A stretch of DNA of 64,000 nucleotides from an uncultured Lachnospiraceae bacterium (GTDB lineage: Bacteria > Bacillota > Clostridia > Lachnospirales > Lachnospiraceae), in assembly GCA_910578555.1 (NCBI GenBank), contig CAJTPS010000009.1, positions 1-64,000 of the forward strand, written 5' to 3'. Position numbers and translations under genes: made by a program. Below the pieces are notes generated by a model that searched no databases, was not told the DNA's origin, and saw only the letters and a program-made list of their open reading frames with translations. This document shows positions 8,517 through 17,610 of the stretch, one piece after another; the first letter of the stretch is position 1, and each line of letters starts with the position of its first letter.

Positions 8517-9362
8517 ATGTATGCAATTGAAGCAGAGGACTTATCGAAGACGTTCCGGGTGAGGGTCAAGGAAAAGGGAATGCGGGGGAGCATCCGGGCG
8601 ATTCTTCGTCCGCAGGTGGAGAAGATCACGGCGGTGGACCGGGTTTCTTTTACTGTGGAAGAAGGGGAAATGCTGGCGTTTATCGGTCCGAACGGCGCGG
8701 GGAAGAGCACGACGATCAAGATGCTGACGGGCATTCTCTGCCCGGACGGCGGAAGTGTGAGGGTGCTCGGACTTGATCCTGTGAAGCGCAGGAAACAGCT
8801 TGCCTATCAGATCGGGACAGTGTTTGGACAGAAGGAGCAACTCTGGACGCATTTGACGCCTTACGACAATTTCCGGTTTTTCGGGGCGATTTATGATATC
8901 CCGGACAGGGAGACAGAGGAGCGGATCGGGGAACTGGCGGAGCGCTTTGCACTGGAGGCGTTCATCAATACGCCGGTGCGGAATCTTTCGCTGGGACAGC
9001 GTATCCGTTGTGAGATCGTGGCGTCGCTGATCCATAAACCGGGCGTTCTTTTCCTGGATGAACCGACGATCGGGCTTGACCCGGTAGTGAAAGAGAACAT
9101 CCGCGGGCTGATCCGGCAGATGAACCGGGAATACCACACGACGATCTTACTGACCAGTCATGACGTAGGGGACATTGAGAAGCTCTGCCGGCGTATTATT
9201 ATCATGAATGCGGGACAGATTGTGCTGGACGATTCCATGGAGCACCTGAAGCAGCATTATTTGAGTGGAGAGGATGCAGAAAGCGTTAATTCGCCTTCTA
9301 TGTCACTGGAAGACATCATCATGGAAATCTATCGGGCGGAGGGGAGGACGGAGAAGGTATGA
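8517..9362 (+). CDS. ABC-2 exporter ATP-binding protein
   Basis: The 281-residue ATPase of a three-gene ABC-2 exporter (COG4586/4587/3694 type). Walker A is GPNGAGKST near residue 62, the signature is LSLGQR near 160, Walker B is VLFLDEPTIGLDP near 185, and the H-loop is TSHD. The unusually long segment before the core (KEKGMRGSIRAILRPQVEKI) is typical of the COG4586 subfamily. The ATG at 8517 follows GAGGGGAGG; a longer frame back to 8304 runs through leader hairpins and is rejected. Its end overlaps the next gene by four bases. The substrate is unknown; related systems export antibiotics or lipids. Confidence 0.88.
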   Translation: MYAIEAEDLSKTFRVRVKEKGMRGSIRAILRPQVEKITAVDRVSFTVEEGEMLAFIGPNGAGKSTTIKMLTGILCPDGGSVRVLGLDPVKRRKQLAYQIGTVFGQKEQLWTHLTPYDNFRFFGAIYDIPDRETEERIGELAERFALEAFINTPVRNLSLGQRIRCEIVASLIHKPGVLFLDEPTIGLDPVVKENIRGLIRQMNREYHTTILLTSHDVGDIEKLCRRIIIMNAGQIVLDDSMEHLKQHYLSGEDAESVNSPSMSLEDIIMEIYRAEGRTEKV

Positions 9363-10225
9363 GAAAATATGTAAAAAAGACTTCTGTGCACGAAACGCAA
9401 AGGTACGTCTGCGGGGGCTTACGGAGAAGACCGGGACGTAAATACAGGGTAATCTATCAGTCCGTTCTGCTGGAAAATCTGCAGTACGCCGCCAATCTCG
9501 CCATGGGGTTTTTCAGCTATTTTGTATTTATCTATATTTTTATCAGGCTCTGGAATTATATGTATCAGGCGCCGGGGGAGTTGATCGCGGGATACGCAAA
9601 GGAGCAGATGATCTGGTATGTCATGATGACGGAAATGATCTGGTTCGGCTCTGATTCGGGAGCGCTTACCAGGCAGGTGATTACGGATATCCGGGGAGGC
9701 AATATCGCTTACATGATGAATAAGCCATACCACTATACGTTGTATATTCTGACAAAATATACCGGAGAATGGAGTATTAGACTGCCGATGTATGCACTGC
9801 TTGCCACAGTGATCGGCACATGCATGGTGGGAGCGATTCCGGGTTTCCGGATTGCGGCGCTTCCGGTGATGATACTCTGCGTTGTGCTGGGCATTACGAT
9901 CAATGCGGTTTTCAAGATATGCATCAGTCTGTTTTCTTTTCGGATCGAGGACGCGACGCCGTTTCTGTGGCTGTACGATAAGCTGCTTCTGGTGGTGGGT
10001 ACGGTATTTCCGATTGAAATTTTTCCGGTTGCGCTGCAGCCGTTCTTTAAGCTGACGCCGATCTATACGGTATGCTACGGGCCGGCAAAGCTGGTCGTGG
10101 ATTTTTCAGCCGGAAAATGTATTGAGATTCTGTCGGCGCAGATCCTGTATCTGGCTGCCGGCTGCGGACTGATGTTCTGGATCTATGGAAAGGGGGTAAG
10201 GAAACTGTATGTCAACGGCGGTTAA
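9359..10225 (+). CDS. ABC-2 exporter permease 1
   Basis: A 288-residue membrane protein with about six hydrophobic helices, the first around residues 45-65 (ANLAMGFFSYFVFIYIFIRL). It matches the COG4587 permease partner of the preceding ATPase. The N-terminus is long, basic and Arg-rich. It begins within the end of the ATPase gene and overlaps the next permease by 17 bases, so the three form one tightly coupled operon. Confidence 0.82.
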   Translation: MRKYVKKTSVHETQRYVCGGLRRRPGRKYRVIYQSVLLENLQYAANLAMGFFSYFVFIYIFIRLWNYMYQAPGELIAGYAKEQMIWYVMMTEMIWFGSDSGALTRQVITDIRGGNIAYMMNKPYHYTLYILTKYTGEWSIRLPMYALLATVIGTCMVGAIPGFRIAALPVMILCVVLGITINAVFKICISLFSFRIEDATPFLWLYDKLLLVVGTVFPIEIFPVALQPFFKLTPIYTVCYGPAKLVVDFSAGKCIEILSAQILYLAAGCGLMFWIYGKGVRKLYVNGG

Positions 10226-11060
10226 GAATCAGGTGCGGGTGTGTCTGCTGTCTGTCAAATATAATATTATGCGTGAGATGGTAAATCCGGTCACGTTTGT
10301 AACAAATATTCTGTTTATGATGCTCAATAACGCGACGATTCTTGTACAGTGGTTCATCCTGTTCCGGCTGCGGGGAGAGATCGGAGGATATACGATGAAG
10401 GATGTCATGCTGCTGTGGGGACTGACGGCGTCTTCTTTCGGCTTGTCAAAGGTCCTGTTTGCGAGGGCGTTTTCTCTGCCGGAGCTGATCATCAGCGGGA
10501 AGCTGGATTCTTATCTGGTACAGCCGAAGAATGTCTGCCTGAGCATGCTGACTTCCGCAACGAGTACAGCGTCGATCGGCGATTTTCTGTACGGGCTGGT
10601 ACTGATGGCTTTTTCGGGATTCAGCATGGGCAGGCTGGTGTTGTTCCTGTTATTTACAGTGACGGGAGCGGTAATTTTCGTGGCATTTACGCTGCTTCTG
10701 GGGAGTCTGTCCTTCTGGTTTGTGCGGGCGGAGATGGCGGGAGGTCAGATAGTGTCAGGCATGATCAGTTTTATGACTTACCCGGACGGAATCTTTCAGG
10801 GTGTTTCCAGGTATCTGTTGTATTTTCTGATTCCCGTGGGAATGGCGGTCTGGAAGCCGGTGCATATCATGACGGCATTTAGTGGAAACGCGGATAATGG
10901 GATGAGTGTCGGGGCGGCCGGGCAGAGTCTGCAGTCGGGGCTGGCTGCGCTGTTGACAGTGGCAGGTTATGCAATTGCGCTTATGTCAATTGCAGTGTTC
11001 ATATTCTACAGAGGGCTGCGGCGGTATTCTTCGAGCAGTCTGATGGAGGCGAGGATGTAG
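10209..11060 (+). CDS. ABC-2 exporter permease 2
   Basis: A 283-residue COG3694-like membrane protein with about six helices. It follows the first permease with a 17-base overlap and has an AGGGGG-type ribosome site within it. The short motif SKVLFARAFSLPELIISGKL (near residue 78) and the LVQPKN-type segment are usual in this family, which probably heterodimerises with permease 1 to form the pore. It ends the operon; a PadR regulator follows about 240 bases later. Confidence 0.82.
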   Translation: MSTAVKNQVRVCLLSVKYNIMREMVNPVTFVTNILFMMLNNATILVQWFILFRLRGEIGGYTMKDVMLLWGLTASSFGLSKVLFARAFSLPELIISGKLDSYLVQPKNVCLSMLTSATSTASIGDFLYGLVLMAFSGFSMGRLVLFLLFTVTGAVIFVAFTLLLGSLSFWFVRAEMAGGQIVSGMISFMTYPDGIFQGVSRYLLYFLIPVGMAVWKPVHIMTAFSGNADNGMSVGAAGQSLQSGLAALLTVAGYAIALMSIAVFIFYRGLRRYSSSSLMEARM

Positions 11061-11132
11061 GAGCGTGACGGATTTTTGTGAGGTGTATGAATAGCCATAG
11101 ATATCTTAATACTATCTTAAATAAATTAGTAC

Positions 11133-11161
11133 TTGACAATGTATAGTAGTGGGTTTAATCT
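11133..11161 (+). promoter_or_regulatory. Promoter upstream of the PadR operon
   Basis: A perfect -35 TTGACA (11133-11138) is followed after 17 bases by TAATCT (11156-11161), a weak -10. The DNA around it (AATGTATAGTAG) has the AT-rich, partly symmetrical look of PadR autoregulatory operators, but I cannot define one exactly. Confidence 0.45.
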
Positions 11162-11168
11162 GATACTA

Positions 11169-11252
11169 GTGTGAGAAGTACTTCTAAAACTCAGCATCAG
11201 AGGCTGCTTCGCTAAGAAGTACTAGAAGTTGCTTTGCAACTTCATCTCACAC
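11169..11252 (+). repeat. Modular hairpin leader E1 (before padR)
   Basis: GTGTGAG (11169-11175) closes with CTCACAC (11246-11252). Inside are AGTACTTCT (11177-11185) with AGAAGTACT (11215-11223), and GAAGTTGC with GCAACTTC (11225-11243, loop TTT). The result is a three-way junction. The right half is the same sequence as the palindrome E7 at 58870-58906, so E1 looks like E7 with extra material inserted in the left arm. Confidence 0.75.
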
Positions 11253-11304
11253 AAGACCAACAGGGACGCCGCCTGAGCGCGTATGTGCCCCGGAACGGAG
11301 TATT

Positions 11305-11628
11305 ATGAATCCGCAATTTAAAAAAGGTGTATTGGAGCTTATCGTCTTGGAGTCCGTGCGGCAGAGAGATATGTACGGATACGAACTTGTGGAGGAAGTC
11401 TCGCAGGTGATCGATGTGAATGAGGGAACGATTTATCCGCTCTTAAAGCGTCTTACCAATGAGCACTATTTCGAGACTTATCTGCGGGAATCTTCAGAAG
11501 GGCCGCCCAGAAAGTACTACCATCTGACGGCAGCGGGGATATTGTACCGCGACAGGCTGACCGCAGAGTGGGACGAATTTCAGACAAGAGTCAATGAATT
11601 TTTGAAGGGGAGGGACGGACGTGAATAA
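11305..11628 (+). CDS. PadR-family transcriptional regulator
   Basis: A 107-residue winged-helix repressor. The sequence shows the family hallmarks: FKKGVLELIVLESVRQRDMY at the start, YGYELVEEVSQ for the second helix, and NEGTIYPLLKRLTNEHYFET for the recognition helix and wing, then PPRKYYHLTAAG. Proteins of this type repress membrane or exporter genes and often sense drugs or cell-wall stress. GGAACGGAG precedes the ATG. It overlaps the DUF1700 gene by eight bases, the common PadR-DUF1700 arrangement in Firmicutes, in which the pair is co-regulated. Confidence 0.9.
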   Translation: MNPQFKKGVLELIVLESVRQRDMYGYELVEEVSQVIDVNEGTIYPLLKRLTNEHYFETYLRESSEGPPRKYYHLTAAGILYRDRLTAEWDEFQTRVNEFLKGRDGRE

Positions 11629-12598
11629 AGATAGATTTTTGACAGAACTGCGGGAATATCTGAGCGTGTTGGAAAGCCGCGAGCAGGACGACATTTGCGC
11701 GGAATATGCACAGCATATCGATATGAAAATGCAGAAAGGCCTGAGCGAGGAGGAAGCGATCCGGGACTTTGGCTCGGTGGAGCAGCTTGCCGCGGAGATT
11801 CTGGAGGCATATCATGTAAATCCCGAATTTCGCAGACAGGGTTTTTCATTGAAACTGCCGAAGCTAAAAAACGGTACTTCCCGCAGTCTGATACCGCCAA
11901 GGGCAAATTCGGCCGCCGGACTTGCCGGGAATAAAGATGGCAGCGCACAGGAGACGGAGAGCGACATAAAGCATACAGGCAGTCGCTTCAGGGAGAGCAT
12001 GATAAGAGCAGCTCATAGTGTCCGCAAAGGTTTTCAATGGATTGGCACAAAATGCCGCGCTTTCGGGAGATGGATCAGGAAGCCTTTCCGGGGCAGGCGG
12101 AACAGCTTCGAGGGGGAGGCGCAGGGGCGCACAGCAGGGGCGGAAAGGACAAAAGAGATGGGTGGATACGCAGGACGGCTTTTCGGAACGGTTGGCAGAG
12201 GTATTGTAAGATCGTGGAAATGGCTGGCGCGATTCTGTATCTTCTGGCTGAAATTCATGTGGAACGCGGCATGGCTGATCTTTGCACTGATATGTGCAGG
12301 CATGGCGATGATCATTTTAGCGGGAGCAGGGGCGACCGTAGTTTTCTTAGTGCAGGGATATCCGTTGATCGGCGTATTTCTGATGAGTCTGGGAGGGCTA
12401 CTCTGCTTTGGCGCACTGGCTTACGGGGCATTCGGCATGCTGATCAGAAGAAAGAAGAGCGGCGGCGATGATGTGGAAGATGATAGCAGCAGAGGGGAAG
12501 CCATAGAGGGTCATGGTAACGGCAGGAAAGAGGACGAAGTGACGGTGATTGGCAATAACGGGAGAGAGGAAGTGGCAGTATATGAGCAGACAACATAA
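11621..12598 (+). CDS. DUF1700 (HAAS) domain membrane protein
   Basis: A 325-residue protein. Residues 1-80 form the HAAS/DUF1700 domain (FLTELREYLSVLESREQDDI, then a QKGLSEEEAIRDFGSVEQLA stretch), a small helical module found next to PadR regulators. A long basic linker (about 85-195) follows, then at least two hydrophobic helices (about 205-270) and a charged tail. The start (GTG at 11621) lies inside padR. The function of the family is unproven; a role as a membrane partner that tunes the PadR regulator is inferred. Confidence 0.75.
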   Translation: MNKDRFLTELREYLSVLESREQDDICAEYAQHIDMKMQKGLSEEEAIRDFGSVEQLAAEILEAYHVNPEFRRQGFSLKLPKLKNGTSRSLIPPRANSAAGLAGNKDGSAQETESDIKHTGSRFRESMIRAAHSVRKGFQWIGTKCRAFGRWIRKPFRGRRNSFEGEAQGRTAGAERTKEMGGYAGRLFGTVGRGIVRSWKWLARFCIFWLKFMWNAAWLIFALICAGMAMIILAGAGATVVFLVQGYPLIGVFLMSLGGLLCFGALAYGAFGMLIRRKKSGGDDVEDDSSRGEAIEGHGNGRKEDEVTVIGNNGREEVAVYEQTT

Positions 12599-13118
12599 AA
12601 TAGCAATTGCTATATTTTGCGTGGGCGTGTTACTTTGCGGAATCGGCGCGGGTGTAGCGTTCACGGAATTTGGCGCGCTTGCCTATGGCGGCAGGCAGAT
12701 TCTGGGCGAGACAGATATGCGGACGACGGAGATTGACGTGGCGTTTGTGCCGAAGAAGGACGAAAAGACGCTTATTGTAGGAGCCAGGGCGGCTTACGCG
12801 GCCGGAATCGGTCAGGTCTGCACGGATGCGTCGGTTCCGCCCGGCACTGTGCGGTTTCAGGTGACGTATAACGGCAAACGGGTAGAGCCTTTTGCGGACT
12901 ATGAGGAAGCTTCCGATGGGGATACTTTTGACAGAATTGAGTTCTCGTGGTACTGGCGGGGTGCTGAAGATGAGACGGCATTGATGATGGCGGCGAAGGA
13001 TATCGTTCTGCAGAATCTGAAAGAGGGAAAGATTGTCTCGCTGGATACGGTGGATGTGGAAAAAGTGACTGTATTGGTCAATCCCAAAAACGAGGACGAT
13101 GTAAGGATCGTTTATTAA
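12582..13118 (+). CDS. Small membrane-anchored protein of unknown function
   Basis: A 178-residue protein with one N-terminal hydrophobic helix (IAIAIFCVGVLLCGIGAGVA) and a 140-residue outer domain of mixed alpha/beta character. It overlaps the end of the DUF1700 gene by 17 bases, so it is the third gene of the padR operon. I recognise no domain. An upstream in-frame start at 12549 lies deep in the previous gene; 12582 is preferred because it places the helix at the N-terminus. Confidence 0.6.
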   Translation: MSRQHKIAIAIFCVGVLLCGIGAGVAFTEFGALAYGGRQILGETDMRTTEIDVAFVPKKDEKTLIVGARAAYAAGIGQVCTDASVPPGTVRFQVTYNGKRVEPFADYEEASDGDTFDRIEFSWYWRGAEDETALMMAAKDIVLQNLKEGKIVSLDTVDVEKVTVLVNPKNEDDVRIVY

Positions 13119-13161
13119 ATGGATTCCTAAACGCCAGGCGGCAGAATGTGTTATATTTTTA

Positions 13162-13192
13162 CAGGGGCTGTTCAGTTCATGGACAGCCCCTG
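13162..13192. terminator. Hairpin between convergent genes
   Basis: CAGGGGCTGT pairs perfectly with ACAGCCCCTG around an 11-base loop. It sits between the ends of a plus-strand and a minus-strand operon, the normal place for a bidirectional terminator. Neither side has a strong U-tract. Confidence 0.6.
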
Positions 13193-13231
13193 ATGCACTA
13201 TCTGGAAATTCTCTGGTATATTTCGTGAAAT

Positions 13232-15541
13232 TCAATTACGGATCAGCGTGTATGCTTCAATTCGTCTGACCGGGCGGCAGAGTATTATACCAAGCACAAT
13301 TGTTACTGTTGTCAGGATCACTGCCGTGCCAAGCAGCACATACAGCGGTATTTCAAAGTTGTTCTTAACCGCGCCGATTACGCCAAAAATACCATTATAC
13401 ATGACAGGCAGATACAAGATACCTGATATTGCGGAAACCAGAGCGCCAAGGAAGATACACGGCGTAATACTGCCGACGGTCTGTACCATGAGCTGGCTGC
13501 TGGTAAAACCCATGGCCTTGTATATGCCGAAGTCTGTTTTCAGGCTGATGATCATGGAATGCAGTACACAATAGAGGATCAGCAGTATGATCAGCAGCGC
13601 TATGAGAACGAGGAAGGCGGCAACGATGGTAATGAGGGACGAATACATTGACTGCATACTCCTTGACTCTCTGGCAGCATTATTGACAGATGTTATATAA
13701 GCGCCGTATTCCCCGTTCAGCTTATCAACGAACAGAGAGACATCCGCATCGTCCGGCAGATATAGATTAAGGGAACATAGCGGGGAACCGGCAATCTTCT
13801 CGTATCCTGTGTCGGTCAGCTCTGCGATCAGACCATTGTTGTTCACACTCTGAATAAAACCTGTGATAGTGTATTCATATTGTTGATTATGCAGGGACAG
13901 TCTGAACCGGTCACCTATCACATAATCACCTGCAAGCGCACTTCCGATTGCTATTTCGTCTGCGGTCTGCGGGTGTCTGCCGCTGTATGCAATATCATTT
14001 TCAAGGAGTGCATAGTCTTCACAGACAATTGCGGGAAGGCTGCCGTCCGTGTATTCTGCCATGACCGTTCCATAATGCACGGCGTTTACATTTTCTTTCT
14101 GAAGCATTTCCCGCAGAGCAGCATATTGCCCCTCTTTGGCCTGTACGCGGATATCTGGCAGTTCTTCTGATAACGTGGTAAGGAAATTATCAGGATGAAA
14201 ATTGACATTGTAGAGCAGGATGACCGTAAAAGCCAGCAGGATCATCATGATATAGGCAACGGCAAACAGGAGAATATTCCGACCGGCCGACACAGTGGTC
14301 TGTTTGAAGAGCAGGTTTAACCTGACAGAACCTCTGGAACTGTCAAGCGGAAAATGATTTCGGACAGCAGACCTGAAGGGGTCTGTGCCCCGGATTGCAT
14401 TGACCGGTTCGAGTTTTTTGATTTTTCCGGAAGCCTGAAGTGTAAAAACAAAGACGATAACCAGTATGGATACCACCGTAATCAAAGCGGCTGGGACGTC
14501 AAATACGGGCGTATAGGAGAAGCCCGACTGGACGGCAAGGGTATGCGCGATTACAGGAACAGGGACGTAAGACAATGCCACCCCGCAGGCAAGGCTTGCA
14601 CCACACACAAGCAGGTATGGGAGGACCTGACTGTATTTCAGCATTCTGCTTGTATAGCCGATTCCTTTCAGGACGCCCATTTCACTGATTTCCTCCGCAA
14701 TGGTATTCCTGATCCGGAAGCGGCTTAAAGCGATGCTGACCAGAAGCACAAGCGTGGCAAATGCCGCAAGGAACAGCACGATGGTGTTTGAGACCATGGT
14801 TCTGCTGTCTTTCGTAGTCCGACGGTCAAGAACCGACAGGGCGGATATGTTTTTTTCTTTGAAAAGTGTTACGACAGTGTTTTTGACGGATGCCAGATCC
14901 GCGTGCGCCTCTGTCCTGATGAGATATTCGCGGACAGGCGTAAAAGCTTCGTCAGTGCGCAGCCTGTCATAGGCTTCATCGGTAAGAAAAAGACCGATAA
15001 ACCCGGTACCGTAGTTGCCGTACTGCATTTCGTTTACGATCCCCTTCACGGTAAACGCGTACTCCGTGCCGTCAATCACGTATCTGATCTGTTCTCCTGT
15101 CCGGTACCCGCCAAGTTCGGAAAGATAGAGAGGAATATATACGCTCATCTCATCGGTGGTCTCTGTCTGTCCGGCGACAGTGTGCCGCGTCAGCTTACGC
15201 GTGCCGTTTAAGCGATAAAAATACGTATTCATCGTAAACGCGGCATTCTGAAAGTCCTGTAAGGTACTCTGTGCAAAAAGCGCTTCGCCGACGTCCGTAT
15301 CCAGCACGCCGTCCAGCGCTGCGATGTCATGAAGCAGCGCATCGCCGGATAATGCCGCGGGCGCCGCAACACTTATGTCGGCGGTATTCAGTTCATCAAA
15401 CAGCGAGTCATAGGCAGCGGAAGTCTGGAACAGAAGTACAAGCGCGCAGTTTAAAATAACGGCTGTAATCATCATGACAACACCGAAGGACAGGAACTGC
15501 CCTCTTGCTTTATTCAGATTGTGCAGGATTAGATTTTTCAT
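13232..15541 (-). CDS. FtsX/MacB-type ABC transporter permease
   Basis: A 769-residue membrane protein. An N-terminal helix (near residues 16-38) is followed by a large outer domain (about 45-240), a block of three or four helices (about 250-420), a second outer domain (about 455-610) and a last helix block (about 630-760). This is the duplicated FtsX layout of large mechanotransmission-type permeases. The start at 15541 (MKNLILHNLNKARGQ) is preferred to an upstream frame that overlaps the ATPase gene. The ATPase lies 25 bases upstream. Such pairs usually confer resistance to, or export, peptides; the substrate is unknown. Confidence 0.82.
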   Translation of the reverse strand: MKNLILHNLNKARGQFLSFGVVMMITAVILNCALVLLFQTSAAYDSLFDELNTADISVAAPAALSGDALLHDIAALDGVLDTDVGEALFAQSTLQDFQNAAFTMNTYFYRLNGTRKLTRHTVAGQTETTDEMSVYIPLYLSELGGYRTGEQIRYVIDGTEYAFTVKGIVNEMQYGNYGTGFIGLFLTDEAYDRLRTDEAFTPVREYLIRTEAHADLASVKNTVVTLFKEKNISALSVLDRRTTKDSRTMVSNTIVLFLAAFATLVLLVSIALSRFRIRNTIAEEISEMGVLKGIGYTSRMLKYSQVLPYLLVCGASLACGVALSYVPVPVIAHTLAVQSGFSYTPVFDVPAALITVVSILVIVFVFTLQASGKIKKLEPVNAIRGTDPFRSAVRNHFPLDSSRGSVRLNLLFKQTTVSAGRNILLFAVAYIMMILLAFTVILLYNVNFHPDNFLTTLSEELPDIRVQAKEGQYAALREMLQKENVNAVHYGTVMAEYTDGSLPAIVCEDYALLENDIAYSGRHPQTADEIAIGSALAGDYVIGDRFRLSLHNQQYEYTITGFIQSVNNNGLIAELTDTGYEKIAGSPLCSLNLYLPDDADVSLFVDKLNGEYGAYITSVNNAARESRSMQSMYSSLITIVAAFLVLIALLIILLILYCVLHSMIISLKTDFGIYKAMGFTSSQLMVQTVGSITPCIFLGALVSAISGILYLPVMYNGIFGVIGAVKNNFEIPLYVLLGTAVILTTVTIVLGIILCRPVRRIEAYTLIRN

Positions 15542-15566
15542 AGCTGGTCTCCATTCCGGGATGTTC

Positions 15567-16328
15567 CTACCACCCCATTTTCGCAAGAAAGTTTTCGAGC
15601 TTCCCGGTACGCTCCGTATCCTCCGCGGTATAAGCGCCGAGATCGCAGTCGCCGTAGATCGTGCCGTCTTTGATGTATACGACCCGACTGCCCCGTAGAG
15701 CGGACTTCTTATCATGCGTTACCATGACGATACTCTGGCCTGTGGCACTCAGCATGGAAAAGACGTCCAATACGGCATCGGAATTGTGAGAGTTGAGCGC
15801 GCCTGTCGGCTCATCGGCGAAAATTGCCGTCGGGGAATTGACGGCCGCCCTTACGATGCCGGCCCGCTGCGCCTCGCCGCCGGAAATCTGTGACGGCAGT
15901 TTCCGTCTTGTAGCCGGGGATATGTGCACCAGATCAAACAGTTCGTTTGCACGGCGAGCAATCTCCGTCTTGTTCTGGCAGGTCAGACTGCCGGCAGCCA
16001 TCACATTATCCAGCAGGCTCATCTTGTCGATCAGATAGATCTGCTGGAAGACAAATCCGCAGTTTTTGCGTCGGAATACCGCGAGTTCATCGCTGTTCAT
16101 GCCCGTGATTTCCGTACCGGAGAAATGAATCGTTCCCGCATTGGGTTTATCCATCCCTGACAGAGCGTACAGCAGTGTGGATTTCCCGGCTCCCGAAGCG
16201 CCCATGATCACGGTAAAGTCACCTTTATAGATGTCAATATTGAAATCCTGATAAATGACCTGTGTGCTCTCGCCGGAGCCGAAAACCTTCTTCAAATGTC
16301 TGGCTGATACAATAACTTCTTTTTCCAT
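15567..16328 (-). CDS. ABC transporter ATP-binding protein (MacB/LolD type)
   Basis: A 253-residue ATPase. Walker A is GASGAGKST near residue 42, the Q-loop lies in GFVFQQ, the signature is ISGGEAQRAGI near 145, Walker B is AIFADEPTGALNS near 170, and the H-loop is VTHD. The phrase DEPTGALNS is typical of the MacB/LolD/BceA class that works with FtsX-type permeases. The start at 16328 follows AGGAGGAGG, while a longer frame to 16373 has none. It sits between its regulator (16348) and its permease (13232). Confidence 0.88.
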   Translation of the reverse strand: MEKEVIVSARHLKKVFGSGESTQVIYQDFNIDIYKGDFTVIMGASGAGKSTLLYALSGMDKPNAGTIHFSGTEITGMNSDELAVFRRKNCGFVFQQIYLIDKMSLLDNVMAAGSLTCQNKTEIARRANELFDLVHISPATRRKLPSQISGGEAQRAGIVRAAVNSPTAIFADEPTGALNSHNSDAVLDVFSMLSATGQSIVMVTHDKKSALRGSRVVYIKDGTIYGDCDLGAYTAEDTERTGKLENFLAKMGW

Positions 16329-16347
16329 AATAGCTATAGCCTCCTCC

Positions 16348-17220
16348 TTAAAAAGTGCAGATAACAAGCTCACTTTTGATCCCGTTCAGTTCGATCACAT
16401 TGTCCGCATTTGGCATATCAAACGGCGTGACCGGCTTTTTGTCCTTCTCATAAGTAATACTTGTTCCGATTCCTTTCGTCCTGGCTGTAAAAGCGGTTCC
16501 GTCCGGGATACGGATTCTGGAGGAAGCCGATACCTGATTCATGTTGATTTCTCCGTTCAGGGAAGTGCAGACTATGTCCATATCGAGATTGCAGTTTATT
16601 TCCACCGTCCCGGTTACGTTCTCCAGTCTGACATTTTCGGTCTTGATATCCAGTTCGATGCTGTCACATTCCAGAGAGTGTAGTTCGATGGTTTTTGCAT
16701 GGACAGACAGTTCGACTTTTCCGATATAGGGCGACGGTATCTGCACGAAGACAGACAGGCCCTCTTTGGCGGCGGCTTCGGTTACTCCGTTTTTGCGGTT
16801 GACGTCCACATCGATCCGTTTCTTGATATCGTCTATTTTAACCTTGAAATCGCTCTGAAGCGTCGGCATGGTATCAGACGCAAGCCGGATGCGTATTTTC
16901 TCACCGTCGTAACCGGAGAAAACAAGTTTTTTGGCACCGCCGAGTTTGATGTCATAGCGCTTCGGCTCGTCAATGTCGTATTCCGTAATACTTTCATATA
17001 AATATCCGGAAGGTTTCTTTGTTTCCTTTTTTCCCAGAAGTTCGTCTATGGAAATCTGAAACAGATCGGAAATCGTCCGGAGGTTTCCGATGTCGGGGAT
17101 TCCGGCATCGGTTTCCCACTTTGTGACGGCCTGTCTTGATACGCCGAGCTTCTCCGCCAGTTTTTCCTGTGACATACCCGCCTGTTTGCGGATTGTTCTT
17201 AAATTTTGTGCAAATTCCAT
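16348..17220 (-). CDS. XRE-family regulator with DUF4097-like C-terminal domain
   Basis: A 290-residue protein. Residues 1-70 are a clear Cro/CI helix-turn-helix (MSQEKLAEKLGVSRQAVTKW) with the ISIDELLG tail usual in Firmicutes. Residues 110-290 form a repetitive beta-strand domain like DUF4097, with alternating polar and hydrophobic residues and a run of ENVTGTVEINCNLDMDIVCT type. The fusion suggests a regulator whose C-terminal beta-structure senses a signal or drives assembly. The next gene, 19 bases on, is the ABC ATPase it probably controls. AAGGAGACGTTAC precedes the ATG. Confidence 0.8.
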   Translation of the reverse strand: MEFAQNLRTIRKQAGMSQEKLAEKLGVSRQAVTKWETDAGIPDIGNLRTISDLFQISIDELLGKKETKKPSGYLYESITEYDIDEPKRYDIKLGGAKKLVFSGYDGEKIRIRLASDTMPTLQSDFKVKIDDIKKRIDVDVNRKNGVTEAAAKEGLSVFVQIPSPYIGKVELSVHAKTIELHSLECDSIELDIKTENVRLENVTGTVEINCNLDMDIVCTSLNGEINMNQVSASSRIRIPDGTAFTARTKGIGTSITYEKDKKPVTPFDMPNADNVIELNGIKSELVICTF

Positions 17221-17283
17221 GTAACGTCTCCTTATATTTATAATGTTTAGCTTCCGTAAAGCTCCTGCCTGCGGAACTTTTGC

Positions 17284-17311
17284 GGAGAATGCCGTTTTCG
17301 GGGCAGTCTCC
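17284..17311 (-). repeat. Degenerate leader module E3 (before the XRE regulator)
   Basis: On the minus strand GGAGACTGCC and GGCATTCTCC form an imperfect hairpin. Its right arm is identical to that of the leaders at 38714-38741 and 58841-58868. A decayed second hairpin (GTTCCGCAG to TACGGAAGC) follows, then the regulator's ribosome site. This is the least preserved member of the family. Confidence 0.55.
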
Positions 17312-17380
17312 TGTATAACTGGTAATTTTCAGGCGGTGTTCTTTGATGTTGCAGCATTTCTGAACGTTCTTTTCACAGTA

Positions 17381-17409
17381 AGTATAGTAAACGATGGCAG
17401 GCGCTGCAA
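17381..17409 (-). promoter_or_regulatory. Promoter of the XRE-ABC operon
   Basis: Reading the minus strand, TTGCAG (17404-17409) and TATACT (17381-17386) are 17 bases apart, a good sigma-A promoter. It lies 160 bases before the regulator's start, so the transcript carries the hairpin leader. Confidence 0.6.
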
Positions 17410-17610
17410 GCATGTGGGGGTGGCATTTGTTATTTGAGCGCTACGATGCGTGGCATTTCTTAAATTATAGTGAAGATGATTGCTTTTTGGGCGAATATTT
17501 GTTTAAAATATAAACAGATTACGGCATCCGGAACATTTGCGGGAATCAGCGGTTTCGGGCGGCAGGAGACTGTGAGGCGCCGTATGGGAAAGGATAAGGG
17601 GAATCGGAGA

